Shown here: positions 1 through 8,485 of the stretch, one piece after another
Layout: every line of letters begins with the position of its first letter
Numbering within the stretch: the first letter of the stretch is position 1
Assembly: GCA_963708865.1 (NCBI GenBank)
Contig: CAVPUC010000008.1
Span: 372,001 to 436,000, forward strand
Source: DAIDKA01 sp963708865
GTDB lineage: Bacteria; Pseudomonadota; Gammaproteobacteria; Steroidobacterales; Steroidobacteraceae
DNA length: 64,000 nucleotides
Direction of reading: 5' to 3'
Notes under the pieces: model-generated
Databases searched by the model: none
What the model was told of the DNA's origin: nothing
Seen by the model: the letters and a program-made list of their open reading frames with translations, nothing else
Program-made: the position numbers and the translations under genes

Positions 1-1
1 C

Positions 2-127
2 AAAGCGAATCATGGATTCTCCCTCTGTTGGATAGATCCGGTAGATGCGGATACTAAGGCCGCCGGAAACTCCAATAATCCGGATCACGTTAAGACGCGA
101 TCCTACAACTACAGTGAAGAATGTTAG
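2..127 (+). CDS. C-terminal end of an unknown protein (partial)
   Basis: An open frame enters from the left edge and stops at TAG (125-127), giving 41 residues that end in SYNYSEEC. No start codon lies inside the window and the codons are less GC-rich than those of the genes to the right. I do not recognise the family. It may be the tail of an unknown protein, or simply a chance open frame, since 41 codons without a stop is weak evidence. It lies beyond the 3' end of the tRNA gene, the side on which integrated elements usually sit. Confidence 0.35.
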   Translation, partial: KANHGFSLCWIDPVDADTKAAGNSNNPDHVKTRSYNYSEEC

Positions 128-353
128 GTGGTAGACATCAACGGCACAGCGAGAGCTACAGGCGGTCCGGTTTGCGGCACCAACTCCGGTAGGGTTGCGC
201 AAGCAACACATATTCCGTGGACGGTGCTCCGCCGGTGTGCGAGAGGTAGCCGATCAAAAATCTGGCTGATCAGCTTCATGCACTGCGATCTGGGGTTCTT
301 GGATGATCAGGGCTGCCGGTGGAGCTGCCCCAAAAACCCTTCACTGCTAAAGT
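128..353. other. Non-coding spacer, no supported gene
   Basis: No convincing coding frame is present. The only long open frame here runs across the repeats and into the antisense of the tRNA gene, so it is not credible. With the direct repeats just to its right, this stretch may be leftover insertion-sequence DNA, but no transposase fragment could be read with confidence. Confidence 0.4.
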
Positions 354-398
354 GTTACCCATGTCTCCGGAATAATCCGTTACCCATGTGTCCGGAAT
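354..398. repeat. Two 20-bp direct repeats, IS-end-like
   Basis: GTTACCCATGTCTCCGGAAT (354-373) recurs at 379-398 with one mismatch (C to G at the twelfth base), a period of 25 bp. From memory, paired repeats with this GTTACCCATGT..CCGG core occur at the ends of some IS481/IS21-type elements. No transposase is seen nearby, so this is at most a remnant terminus. It lies 17 bp from the 3' end of the tRNA gene. Confidence 0.5.
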
Positions 399-414
399 GG
401 ACCTGCGTAGGAAT

Positions 415-487
415 TGGGCCTGCTTGGATTCGAACCAAGGACCAAGGGATTATGAGTCCCCTGCACTAACCGCTGTGCTACAGGCCC
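415..487 (-). tRNA. tRNA with CAU anticodon, probably tRNA-Ile2
   Basis: The minus strand folds into a complete 73-nt cloverleaf: acceptor GGGCCTG/CAGGCCC, D stem GCAC/GTGC, anticodon loop CTCATAA (anticodon CAT), variable loop TGGTC, T stem CTTGG/CCAAG with loop TTCGAAT, and discriminator A. The D arm and variable loop resemble the E. coli minor isoleucine tRNA, whose CAU anticodon is modified to lysidine-AU by TilS. Elongator tRNA-Met is the alternative. The sequence after the discriminator is ATT, so CCA is not encoded, which is unusual for a gammaproteobacterium. Confidence 0.9.
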
Positions 488-674
488 GCAACTGAAGAAA
501 ACAATCGCTTGTCCGCGCAGCAGAATACCAAATCCGAAACCTGGCTCCGCACATTCTGGGCTGCGATTGAGCTACCTCTTCTGTGGCGCGCAGTTTACAG
601 CAGCTGACGGCGAATAGCGGGGTCCGTGCAGTCGATCAACTGGAAAATGCTGGGCCGCGGGCGCCGATGCCGGA

Positions 675-1700
675 TTATCGGCCCGAGACCGATTTCAGCA
701 TTCGGTCGCGAATGTCGCTCTGCTCGACATTGAGGTTCATGTCGAGGTTCGATGAATAAAGCGCTTTGAGATATGCCGTGTCGGCATCCGTGAGCCCTTC
801 GGGCTTCTGCCTGTCGCCGCAGCCTGTAGACAACAGATCGATGATGCTCGAGAGGGTGTTGCAGCCATCGAGGGAGTCTGTTCGCGTGAGCGCAAGCATG
901 GCGATGTAATCGGAAATCGGCGACAGCGAGATTGCGGCTACCTTACTGCTGTCGACGACGACGAACACCTGCAGAATTTCGCTCGTGAAGCCCTTCGTGA
1001 CGTAGCTGCCGGATCGTCCGAACCCTGTAAACCCGGAGCCGTAGGCCGGATCGACCCGCGCGCCGTCCGGAGCGATGGCGCCGCCAGGCGTGGAGGCATC
1101 GACTCCCATCTGCAGCGCCGTGATCATCGGGGCCAGCAGGCCGGTCGCTATCGGATTTGCTCCATCCACCTTCGTTCCGGTCACATACCAGGATTGAATT
1201 GCGCGGCGAAAAATAGCGTCCCCGGGGGACCGCGACGACCCGAGAAGCGAAGGATAGGCCTTCCCGATTTGATCTAAGAGTTGCTGCGGCTGGCGCGTGA
1301 ACACAATGTGGACGTTTGCGGCGCAGCCTGTGCCGGCATCCCGGGTCGGTGCGCCGACGCTGCGTGCGGCCTCCCGCACACGGCGGGAAACGAACGCACT
1401 GGCCGCAGGCTGCAACCCAGTCACCTCTGGACATACATCCATCTGCCATCGGCCAATCTGGTGAACCGCCGCGCTCGCCACGCCGTGCGATTGCGCGAAC
1501 TGGCTGACTACATGCTCCAGGGTACGCTGGTCGAGCTTAGTCGCGGTGACCTGCACCTCCGTAAGCGGATTCGAGTCCTGGGGTGCCGATGAGTCCGCAG
1601 ACTGCGCCGCGGCGCCGATGGACGCTTTGAGCATGGCGCCGACCAGCAAGGCTGCCCAACCGACGGCACGAATGTGAGGGCTTATCAAGCATCGCTCCAT
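675..1700 (-). CDS. Secreted protein of unknown function
   Basis: I do not recognise the family. The open frame extends further upstream, but I chose the ATG at 1700 because GGAGAG sits about 7 nt before it and the product (341 aa) then begins with a clear signal peptide: Arg/His-rich start, hydrophobic AALLVGAML stretch, small residues up to AAAQS. The mature part is globular, with no membrane segment and a few Cys residues that could pair after export. It is monocistronic, downstream of nothing obvious, and its 3' end faces the tRNA. Confidence 0.7.
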   Translation of the reverse strand: MERCLISPHIRAVGWAALLVGAMLKASIGAAAQSADSSAPQDSNPLTEVQVTATKLDQRTLEHVVSQFAQSHGVASAAVHQIGRWQMDVCPEVTGLQPAASAFVSRRVREAARSVGAPTRDAGTGCAANVHIVFTRQPQQLLDQIGKAYPSLLGSSRSPGDAIFRRAIQSWYVTGTKVDGANPIATGLLAPMITALQMGVDASTPGGAIAPDGARVDPAYGSGFTGFGRSGSYVTKGFTSEILQVFVVVDSSKVAAISLSPISDYIAMLALTRTDSLDGCNTLSSIIDLLSTGCGDRQKPEGLTDADTAYLKALYSSNLDMNLNVEQSDIRDRMLKSVSGR

Positions 1701-2006
1701 AGAACACTCTCCACTTAAGCCGGGAGACAATATCATCACTATCAGGCCAAGCCGCCCCCTGGAAAAGGCGGAATGCCGAGACTTCTGCCTCGGCCGCTGC
1801 TGCGCATTGGCGGGGTGTTTCAAAATGTGAGTCCCTACCAGCCGGTATCGTTCAAAGTCGGCGATTATTGCCGAGGTCGGGGTCTCAACCCGGCTGGATG
1901 AAATACGTGCGGACGGCGCTGCGCGCGGACAGGCGCATTCTGGAAATCACACAATTCCCCGCATTGCAAAACGTCTCGCTCTCCTCCGTGGCGGCACGTG
2001 AATTGG
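1701..2006. other. Intergenic region upstream of the secreted protein
   Basis: This 306-bp gap separates the end of the thioredoxin-fold gene from the start of the secreted protein, both on the minus strand. It must hold the promoter of the latter, but I could not pick a convincing -35/-10 pair. Open frames crossing it are continuations of neighbouring frames and have no ribosome-binding site. Confidence 0.4.
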
Positions 2007-3654
2007 TCAGGTCTTGGCTGACCCGGGTCTGTTCAGGAACCCCCGGCAGGTTGCCTGAGCCGCATCGCCGTGGGGAATCTGCGCGCAGATGGCATCCATG
2101 CGCTGGCGCAGGGCTGCGATGGTTGCGTGGTGAGCGCCCTTGGCATTCCACTTTGACAATACGTGATCGAGCCGTTCCAGGCGCACGCGGCTGCGGCGAT
2201 AAATTCGATCGGGCCCATCCAGCTCACCGAGCACGGAGAGGCCGACGGCGCGGATTCTCGCATCATCGGTGGGCTTCATGCGGATCAGCCCCATCAGATA
2301 GTCGGTGCCCCACTGGAAGCGGGTGGCAGCGCCTTGGGACTGGGCATAGGCCTTCGCGAGCCAATCGACCGCCGTATCGATGTGGCCATGCTTCTCATCC
2401 AGCGACGCCAGATCCAGCATGTAGTAGTACGGGGACTTTGACTGCGCAAGTTGCTCGCGCGTGATGGCGTAGGCGCGATCATCGTCGCCTACCGCATCGA
2501 GGATGTTGAGCGCCGCATTCACGACGCTCGCGCGGGCATGCTCGTCCAACTTGCCGGCCAGTGCGGCATCGATCTGCTGGTGCGCCTGAGTCGCGAGTTC
2601 CACTGGGATCTTGTGTTGCGGACTCAGCGTCTTGGTGGCCACCAGCTTCGCATACACGAAGTACAGATGATCGGCCGCCGAGAAGCGCGCATCCGTAGCA
2701 GCCTGATCCATCACCGCCGCAAAGCGCTCCCGCCAACCCGCTGCATCATTCGGCGCGACCTTGGCGACGGCCTGGAAGAACGATTCGTCCAGGCCCCCGA
2801 CTGCGTCGGCAAGATCGCCAGCGTTGGCGGCATTCTTCAGAATCCCATCCACCTGACTGATCAGTCGATCCAGTCTATGGTCCGGTGCCTTGCCGGCGGC
2901 CAGCGCCTCAGCCTGCCCGTCCGCCGACAGGCTCGCCGCCGCGAGAATCAGCCGCGCGCGGTCGGATCCGCTATCCGCACATCGGGCAGCCGCCTGCGAC
3001 AGTGTCTGTGCCAGCGCCGCAAATTGACTGCTCACTTCGTCGCTGAGGTCCCAGCCGTAGTACGCCAGCCGCCGACAGTCATCGTGCGACAGCGGCCCAG
3101 TACCGCCGGACTTGAGCGTCACGAGAATGCTGCTCACCGGCCGCACATCGCCGAGCACGGTATCCAGAATTTGCGCGTACTGCGACAGATCCATGCCACC
3201 GGAGAGTCGTGCCAGCTCACTTTGATCAGCACGCAGAACGAGGACGGTGGGATAGCCGCTGACGCCGAACTTGTCGCCCCACTTTTGCGCGCCGGGATCA
3301 TCGCCATCCAGGTACACGGGAACGAAGAGCTTCAACTTCTCGATAAAGTCCGGACGTGAGAAGACAGTGGCCTTCAACTCGTGACAGGGCGGGCACCATT
3401 TGGCGCCCCAGTACAGGAACACGGGTTTGCGCTGGGCGCGTGCCGCCGCGAATGCCGATTCGACACTGCCGCCGTACCAGGCGATCGCAGGCTCCGCGGC
3501 ATGTATTTGCGCTGTTGGACGCTGTTGCGCTCGTGGACGCAGTTGAACTCGCAGCGGACACAGCGCCTGTCGCTGCCGGCGGCGGCGCGGTATGCTCTGC
3601 GCATCCTGCCGCATTCAAACAGAGCATCGTCACAAGGATGTAGCGCCGGAACAT
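2007..3654 (-). CDS. Thioredoxin-fold lipoprotein with helical repeat tail (frameshifted)
   Basis: The main frame carries a thioredoxin domain with the redox motif WCPPC followed by HELK, the cis-Pro region GYPTVLVL, then about 350 residues of helical, TPR-like sequence. It has no export signal in that frame. One frame over, an ATG at 3654 opens MFRRYILVTMLCLNAAGC, a signal peptide ending in a lipobox-like AAGC. The two frames join if one extra base around 3501-3510 is removed, giving about 548 aa. A periplasmic disulfide or thiol role is inferred. Its start codon is only 25 bp from that of the divergent MDR gene. Confidence 0.7.
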
Positions 3655-3679
3655 GGTTCAATTGCTTTGGAAGTTCTCT

Positions 3680-4828
3680 ATGAGCCTATTCTACGCCGTG
3701 AACCGATTCGCGACGATCCAGGCCGCGACGCTAATGGCCACACTGGCGTGCCTGCTCGAGGCCGGCTGTGCAATCCCGTCCGCCGTGCAACTTCCCTCGA
3801 CCCAGCAGCAGTACCAGTTCGTCCGCTCGGGCACCCAGGGACCTTTCACGATGAAAGAGGTGTCGGTCCCCGTGCCGCAGCCCGGCGCGCACCAGGTACT
3901 GATCCGTGTTCATGCGACATCCATAAACCGGCGCGACATTTTCGTGCTGCACGGGCAGTACCCGGTGGGGCCGCGTCAGAACCTCGTGCCCCTGTCGGAT
4001 GGGGCGGGGGATGTGGTGGCGACGGGAGCCGCGGTCACGCGCTTTCACACCGGAGATCGCGTCGCGGGCATTTTCTTCCAGGGTTGGGTGGGCGGCCGTC
4101 CGTCGGCGAATGTCCAGCAGACGGCGCTGGGAGGATTTGTCGACGGCATGTTGTCGCAATACGTGGCACTCGATGAGTCCGGTGTGGTGAAAATCCCGGC
4201 AACACTCACCTATGAAGAGGCCGCCACGCTGCCCTGCGCCGGCGTCACCGCCTGGAATGGCCTGTTCACCCGTGGCCGGATGCAGCCGGGCGACTACGTG
4301 CTGCTCGAAGGCACCGGTGGCGTGTCGCTGCTGGGACTGTCACTGGCGGTGGCCGACGGCGCCAAACCCATCATCACCAGCTCACATGATGAGAAGCTCG
4401 CGCGCGCCAAGTCCTTGGGGGCCATCGGCGGCGTCAACTATCGCACCACCACGGACTGGGAGAAGCCAGTGCTGGCGCTGACCGGCGGTAGCGGCGTCCA
4501 GGAAATCCTGGAAGTGGGCGGCAAGGATACTGTGGGCCACGCCCTGGCGACGTTGGGGCCAGGGGGACACATCGCGCTGATTGGTGGCCTCGGCGGCTTC
4601 GGCGGCAATGTGCCGGTCATGACGCTCATGAATGCCAACAACACGGCCTCGGGAATCTATGTGGGCTCGCGCGAGGATTTCGAGGCGCTGAACGCCTTCA
4701 TCGATGCCCACCACGTCAAGCCGGTCATCGACAAGGTGTACGAATTTCAGGACGCGGCGGCGGCATTTGATGCTGTGGACAAGGGCGAGTCCTTCGGCAA
4801 GTCCGTTATCCGGGTAACCGGCCCTTGA
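3680..4828 (+). CDS. Zinc-independent MDR-type NAD(P) oxidoreductase with N-terminal export-like segment
   Basis: This is a medium-chain dehydrogenase/reductase of the quinone-oxidoreductase kind: a GroES-like N-terminal domain (HATSINRRDIFVLHGQYP) and a Rossmann domain with GTGGVSLLGL. The catalytic zinc ligands of true alcohol dehydrogenases are not seen. I chose the ATG at 3680 because GGAAG lies just upstream; a further ATG is at 3653. The product then has about 45 residues ahead of the usual MDR start, including hydrophobic LMATLACLLEAGC. The -3 residue is Glu, so this is an imperfect lipobox. Export of an NAD(P) enzyme would be odd. Its 3' end overlaps the convergent methyltransferase by 23 bp. 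Confidence 0.75.
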   Translation: MSLFYAVNRFATIQAATLMATLACLLEAGCAIPSAVQLPSTQQQYQFVRSGTQGPFTMKEVSVPVPQPGAHQVLIRVHATSINRRDIFVLHGQYPVGPRQNLVPLSDGAGDVVATGAAVTRFHTGDRVAGIFFQGWVGGRPSANVQQTALGGFVDGMLSQYVALDESGVVKIPATLTYEEAATLPCAGVTAWNGLFTRGRMQPGDYVLLEGTGGVSLLGLSLAVADGAKPIITSSHDEKLARAKSLGAIGGVNYRTTTDWEKPVLALTGGSGVQEILEVGGKDTVGHALATLGPGGHIALIGGLGGFGGNVPVMTLMNANNTASGIYVGSREDFEALNAFIDAHHVKPVIDKVYEFQDAAAAFDAVDKGESFGKSVIRVTGP

Positions 4829-5465
4829 TACACAGGTGACGCTCGGTCAACTGACTGACGGTCAGCGACAGTGCGGCTGCTGACAGCTGCGCGCGCACCT
4901 CCTCTGCCGTGAACGCGGCACATAGGGAATTGTAGAAGTCGGTCTTCAGCAGCGCATGTTCGCTGCCCGAGACCCGTTCGACAATGTCGTGTGCCGCGGA
5001 CGGCGTCGCGGGGCGGCTCAGATCCATGACGCACACGGCGGCTCCCGGCCGACCCAGCCGGGTGACCTCGCGCCACAGCACCTGCGGGTCCGGCAGGTGG
5101 TGCAGCATGTCCTTGGATAACACCAGGTCGAAGCTGTGATCCGCCAACGGCACACCCGGCAGGCGCGCTTCCAGAAAATTCACCCGACTCTCAAGGCCGG
5201 CCGATCGCAATGCAGCGCGGGCGATCGCGAGCATCGCGGGACTGCCATCGACGCCCGTGATCCGGGTTGTCGCAGCGGCCCGGCTCAGCCGAATCGCGAT
5301 GTCGCCTGGCCCGCAGCCCAGATCCACCACCTTGCCGAGCCGGTCGGGAAAGCTGGCCACGACATCGACCACATACGCCTCGTTCGAGTCAGAGAAGTCA
5401 GCGCGTGCATAGGCCGCGGCCTCCGCCTCCCCATCCATGATTTCCGGTTCGAGTATTCTGTCCAT
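4806..5465 (-). CDS. Class I SAM-dependent methyltransferase
   Basis: The 219-aa protein has the Rossmann methyltransferase fold: motif I VVDLGCGPGDIA (about residues 46-57) binds S-adenosylmethionine, followed by the acidic GVDGSPAML and the motif LVLSKDMLHHL typical of the Methyltransf_11/25 group. The substrate cannot be told from the sequence. The gene ends inside the 3' end of the convergent MDR gene and starts about 100 bp from the divergent sensor kinase, so it is likely transcribed alone. Confidence 0.8.
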   Translation of the reverse strand: MDRILEPEIMDGEAEAAAYARADFSDSNEAYVVDVVASFPDRLGKVVDLGCGPGDIAIRLSRAAATTRITGVDGSPAMLAIARAALRSAGLESRVNFLEARLPGVPLADHSFDLVLSKDMLHHLPDPQVLWREVTRLGRPGAAVCVMDLSRPATPSAAHDIVERVSGSEHALLKTDFYNSLCAAFTAEEVRAQLSAAALSLTVSQLTERHLCIKGRLPG

Positions 5466-5570
5466 GCGCCTATTATGGACTCATCCACGCCTTGGCATCC
5501 TTCGTCGCAAATTCGACCCCGTCGGTCGCGACCCCGCTCCGGCGAGCGACGGCAGGGCTATTATCCCGCC

Positions 5571-6776
5571 ATGTACTCGCTCCGCGAACCGCTGCCCGGC
5601 GAGGTCATTGACCAATCAGGTCTCATCGGCGCATATCGGCGCTTTCCGGTGTTCAGCGCGCCGTGGCTGCTCGGCCGATGTGCAGTCTTCGTGCCATTCA
5701 CCGCGGCCATGGGTGCCGTGGAAAGCATTCTCATCGGACTGGAGCTGCATGACACGCGATTGGGATGGGAAACCGCCGCGGTCAGTACTCCGGTCTGGGT
5801 CGTGATCGGCTCGGCGGGTCCGAGTCTGGCCACATTCGCCCGACATCATCTGGCGCCTGCAAAACTGACGGCCGCGGTGGCGATCCTGCTCGGTGTCGCA
5901 CTGAGCTTCTACGGTCAGCATCTGGCTGAACTGTACACGCGCACCATCGTAATGCCGCGTTATATGGCGGTATTCCCGGGGTTTAATCCAGAGAACTGGC
6001 CGCAGCGCTCTACCTCGCTCATCCTGGCGATACGGTTCTTTCAGTTCCTGATCTTCAGCCTGCTTGGTGGCGGCGTTGCGCTGTTCGCCTTCTACCGTGA
6101 GCAGCGGTTGTGGCAGATAGCACAGCATGCGCGAGAGCTTGCGGCGATGAACCAGCAACGTGCGGAGGCGGACCTGCGGCTGATGGTGCTGCAGGCACAG
6201 GTGGAACCGCACTTTCTGTTCAACACGCTGGCATCGGTCCACAGCCTTATACGCCAGGATCCCGCTCGCGCGGAAGCGACCCTTGAGGCGCTCTCAGACC
6301 ACCTGCGGATGACGCTGCCGAAGCTGCGTACCGATGTCGGCAATGCACGTTCCACCTTGGCAGAGCAGCTGGAAGTGTGCCGCGGCTATCTCACCGTCAT
6401 GCAGATACGCATGGGCGAGCGTTTCTCTTTCCTCATCGATGTGGACCTGCCGCTGCAGCGGCAGCCGTTTCCGCCGCTGCTCCTGATCTCCCTGGTCGAG
6501 AATGCGATCAAGCATGGCATTGAACGCACCACTGGCGCCGGGCAGATCGCCATCCACGCGGCGGTTGAACCGCGCGGCGGCGCACAGCAGCTGGCTGTTA
6601 CTGTCACCAATACCGGCGCCGGTCTGCGCGCCACGGCCGCTGCCGGCACTGGCCTGACCAATATTCGCGATCAGCTGACCGCGCGCTACGGTGCCTACGG
6701 CTCGCTTAGCTTGCTAGACCGGACGGCCGGTGGCGTGAGCGCCACGATCCGGATTCCCTACGAGGCCGACGCATGA
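5571..6776 (+). CDS. LytS/YehU-type membrane sensor histidine kinase
   Basis: The 401-aa protein starts with about four membrane segments (residues 25-185), then a short coiled coil, then the His_kinase family domain: phosphoacceptor His214 in QVEPHFLFNTL, the hallmark of LytS-like kinases, and an ATPase N box VENAIKHGIE followed by the glycine-rich GTGLTNIRDQL. I used the ATG at 5571; the frame stays open upstream but only across the antisense of the methyltransferase. It overlaps the response regulator by 4 bp (ATGA), so the two are translationally coupled and form a pair. Confidence 0.88.
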   Translation: MYSLREPLPGEVIDQSGLIGAYRRFPVFSAPWLLGRCAVFVPFTAAMGAVESILIGLELHDTRLGWETAAVSTPVWVVIGSAGPSLATFARHHLAPAKLTAAVAILLGVALSFYGQHLAELYTRTIVMPRYMAVFPGFNPENWPQRSTSLILAIRFFQFLIFSLLGGGVALFAFYREQRLWQIAQHARELAAMNQQRAEADLRLMVLQAQVEPHFLFNTLASVHSLIRQDPARAEATLEALSDHLRMTLPKLRTDVGNARSTLAEQLEVCRGYLTVMQIRMGERFSFLIDVDLPLQRQPFPPLLLISLVENAIKHGIERTTGAGQIAIHAAVEPRGGAQQLAVTVTNTGAGLRATAAAGTGLTNIRDQLTARYGAYGSLSLLDRTAGGVSATIRIPYEADA

Positions 6777-7498
6777 GTCGACCGCGCGCGCTGGTCGCCG
6801 AAGACGAAGTTCCGCAACGGCGCAGACTGTGCGAGCTGCTCGATGAATTGTGGCCGGAACTTGAAATCATAGCCGAGTGCGGTGATGGCCTGGCGGCGCT
6901 GGAGGCCCTGACTAGGCACCAGCCCGAAATCGCCTTCCTCGACATCCGCATGCCGGGTCTGACGGGTCTTGAAGTCGCCCGTGCGGCTGAGGCGACCCAG
7001 GTGGTATTCACCACCGCCTATGAAAGTCACGCGCTCGATGCTTTCGATCACGCCGCCGTGGACTACCTGCTCAAGCCGATCCGCCGCGAACGCCTGGCTC
7101 AAAGCATTGTGCGCCTCAAACAGCGACTAACTGAAGCGCCAGCGAGTCTCAGCAAGGCATTTGGAATGAGCGCGGGAATACGCTGGATTACCGGCAGCGC
7201 CGGCCGGGTGACACGCGTGCTGGGTATCAATGAGGTGCTATTCTTCGCCGCGCAAGACAAATATGTCCGCGTGGTCAGCGCCGATGATGAACTGCAGATC
7301 CGCACACCCTTGCGTGAACTGCTCGGTGCCCTGGATCCGGAGGCTTTCTGGCAGATTCATCGCAGCGTCATCGTGCGCACCGGCGCCATCCATCGAATTG
7401 AGTCGGGCGCCGACGGGCGCATGAAGCTCACGGTCAAGGGTCGCACGGAGGAGTTGCCGATAAGCCAGGCCTTTCAGTTTCGCTTCAAGCCCATGTAA
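6773..7498 (+). CDS. LytTR-family response regulator
   Basis: An N-terminal receiver has the acidic pocket AEDE, phosphoacceptor Asp57 in FLDIRMPG, and the conserved Lys in YLLKPI. The C-terminal LytTR DNA-binding domain (about residues 135-240) carries the FFAAQDKYVRV and FWQIHRSVIV motifs. It overlaps the kinase gene by 4 bp and lies 9 bp before the ABC ATPase gene, so it most likely controls the exporter encoded downstream. The arrangement recalls NatK-NatR-NatA-NatB systems. Confidence 0.9.
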   Translation: MSRPRALVAEDEVPQRRRLCELLDELWPELEIIAECGDGLAALEALTRHQPEIAFLDIRMPGLTGLEVARAAEATQVVFTTAYESHALDAFDHAAVDYLLKPIRRERLAQSIVRLKQRLTEAPASLSKAFGMSAGIRWITGSAGRVTRVLGINEVLFFAAQDKYVRVVSADDELQIRTPLRELLGALDPEAFWQIHRSVIVRTGAIHRIESGADGRMKLTVKGRTEELPISQAFQFRFKPM

Positions 7499-7507
7499 GA
7501 GGCACTC

Positions 7508-8485
7508 ATGACAGCAGCGCTCGAAATTCAAGGTATCCGCAAATCCTTTGGCGACAAGGTCGCCATCGAATCCCTGGATCTGTCCATTCCCCAAGGCGCG
7601 ACCTACGGACTCATTGGTCCCTCGGGAGCCGGCAAGACCACCGCCATCCGCATGGTCATGTCGATCCTGTTTCCAGACCGAGGCCGCATCAGCGTGCTCG
7701 GCCAAGGATCCGCGCTGGACGCCAAGGACCGCATCGGCTACCTACCCGAGGAGCGCGGCTCGTACCGCAAAATGACGGTCGGCGCATTTCTGAGCTACAT
7801 CGGATGCCTGAAGGGGCGCACTCGCGCTCAGGCCCTCGGTCGGGCCGACCGACTGCTCGGGCGCTTAGGGCTCACCAACGTCAACACCAAGAAATGCGAG
7901 GACCTCTCCAAGGGCATGCTGCAACGGGTGCAGTTTGTCGCGGCCATCGTCAATGAGCCGGACCTCCTCATCCTGGATGAACCCTTCAGCGGCCTGGATC
8001 CGCTGAGTGTGCGGCTGCTCAAGGAAGTCATTGCCGAAGAGCACGACCGCGGCGCCACCATCATCTTCTCCACGCATGTGATGGCGCACGCCGAGGAGCT
8101 GTGCCAGCAGATCGTCATGATTCACCAGGGCCGCAAAGTGCTGGATGAACCGGTCTCCGGGCTGCGCCGTCAGTACGACACGCGACGCATCTTCCTGGAA
8201 CCGCTCGACCCGGGCGCCAATCTGCTGGCGCTGCAGGCTGTAGCAGGCGTCGAACACGTCACGCTGAACGATCACGGCTGCGAAATCCGCCTGCATCAGG
8301 GTACCGATCCGGCCACTGCGATACGTGCCCTGACCACCCAGGTGGCACCCGCGCGCATTGAGCTCGCCCGCATTCGGCTCGAAGATGTGTTTATCCGCCT
8401 GGTCGGTGAAGCCGATGCCACCGAGTCTCAGGACGCACTGCGCACCCACCTGCAGGGTCTGTCTCAATCCGGAGCAGTTTCATGA
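7508..8485 (+). CDS. ABC exporter ATP-binding protein (NatA-like)
   Basis: The 325-aa ATPase has Walker A GPSGAGKTT, the signature LSKGMLQRVQF, Walker B LLILDEPFSGLDP and the switch His in FSTHVMAHAE. The last 90 residues match the DUF4162-type tail found on exporters of the NatA/CcmA kind. It is the third gene of the sensor-regulator-exporter operon and overlaps the permease gene by 4 bp. The substrate is unknown; Na+ export, as for B. subtilis NatAB, is only an analogy. Confidence 0.9.
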   Translation: MTAALEIQGIRKSFGDKVAIESLDLSIPQGATYGLIGPSGAGKTTAIRMVMSILFPDRGRISVLGQGSALDAKDRIGYLPEERGSYRKMTVGAFLSYIGCLKGRTRAQALGRADRLLGRLGLTNVNTKKCEDLSKGMLQRVQFVAAIVNEPDLLILDEPFSGLDPLSVRLLKEVIAEEHDRGATIIFSTHVMAHAEELCQQIVMIHQGRKVLDEPVSGLRRQYDTRRIFLEPLDPGANLLALQAVAGVEHVTLNDHGCEIRLHQGTDPATAIRALTTQVAPARIELARIRLEDVFIRLVGEADATESQDALRTHLQGLSQSGAVS

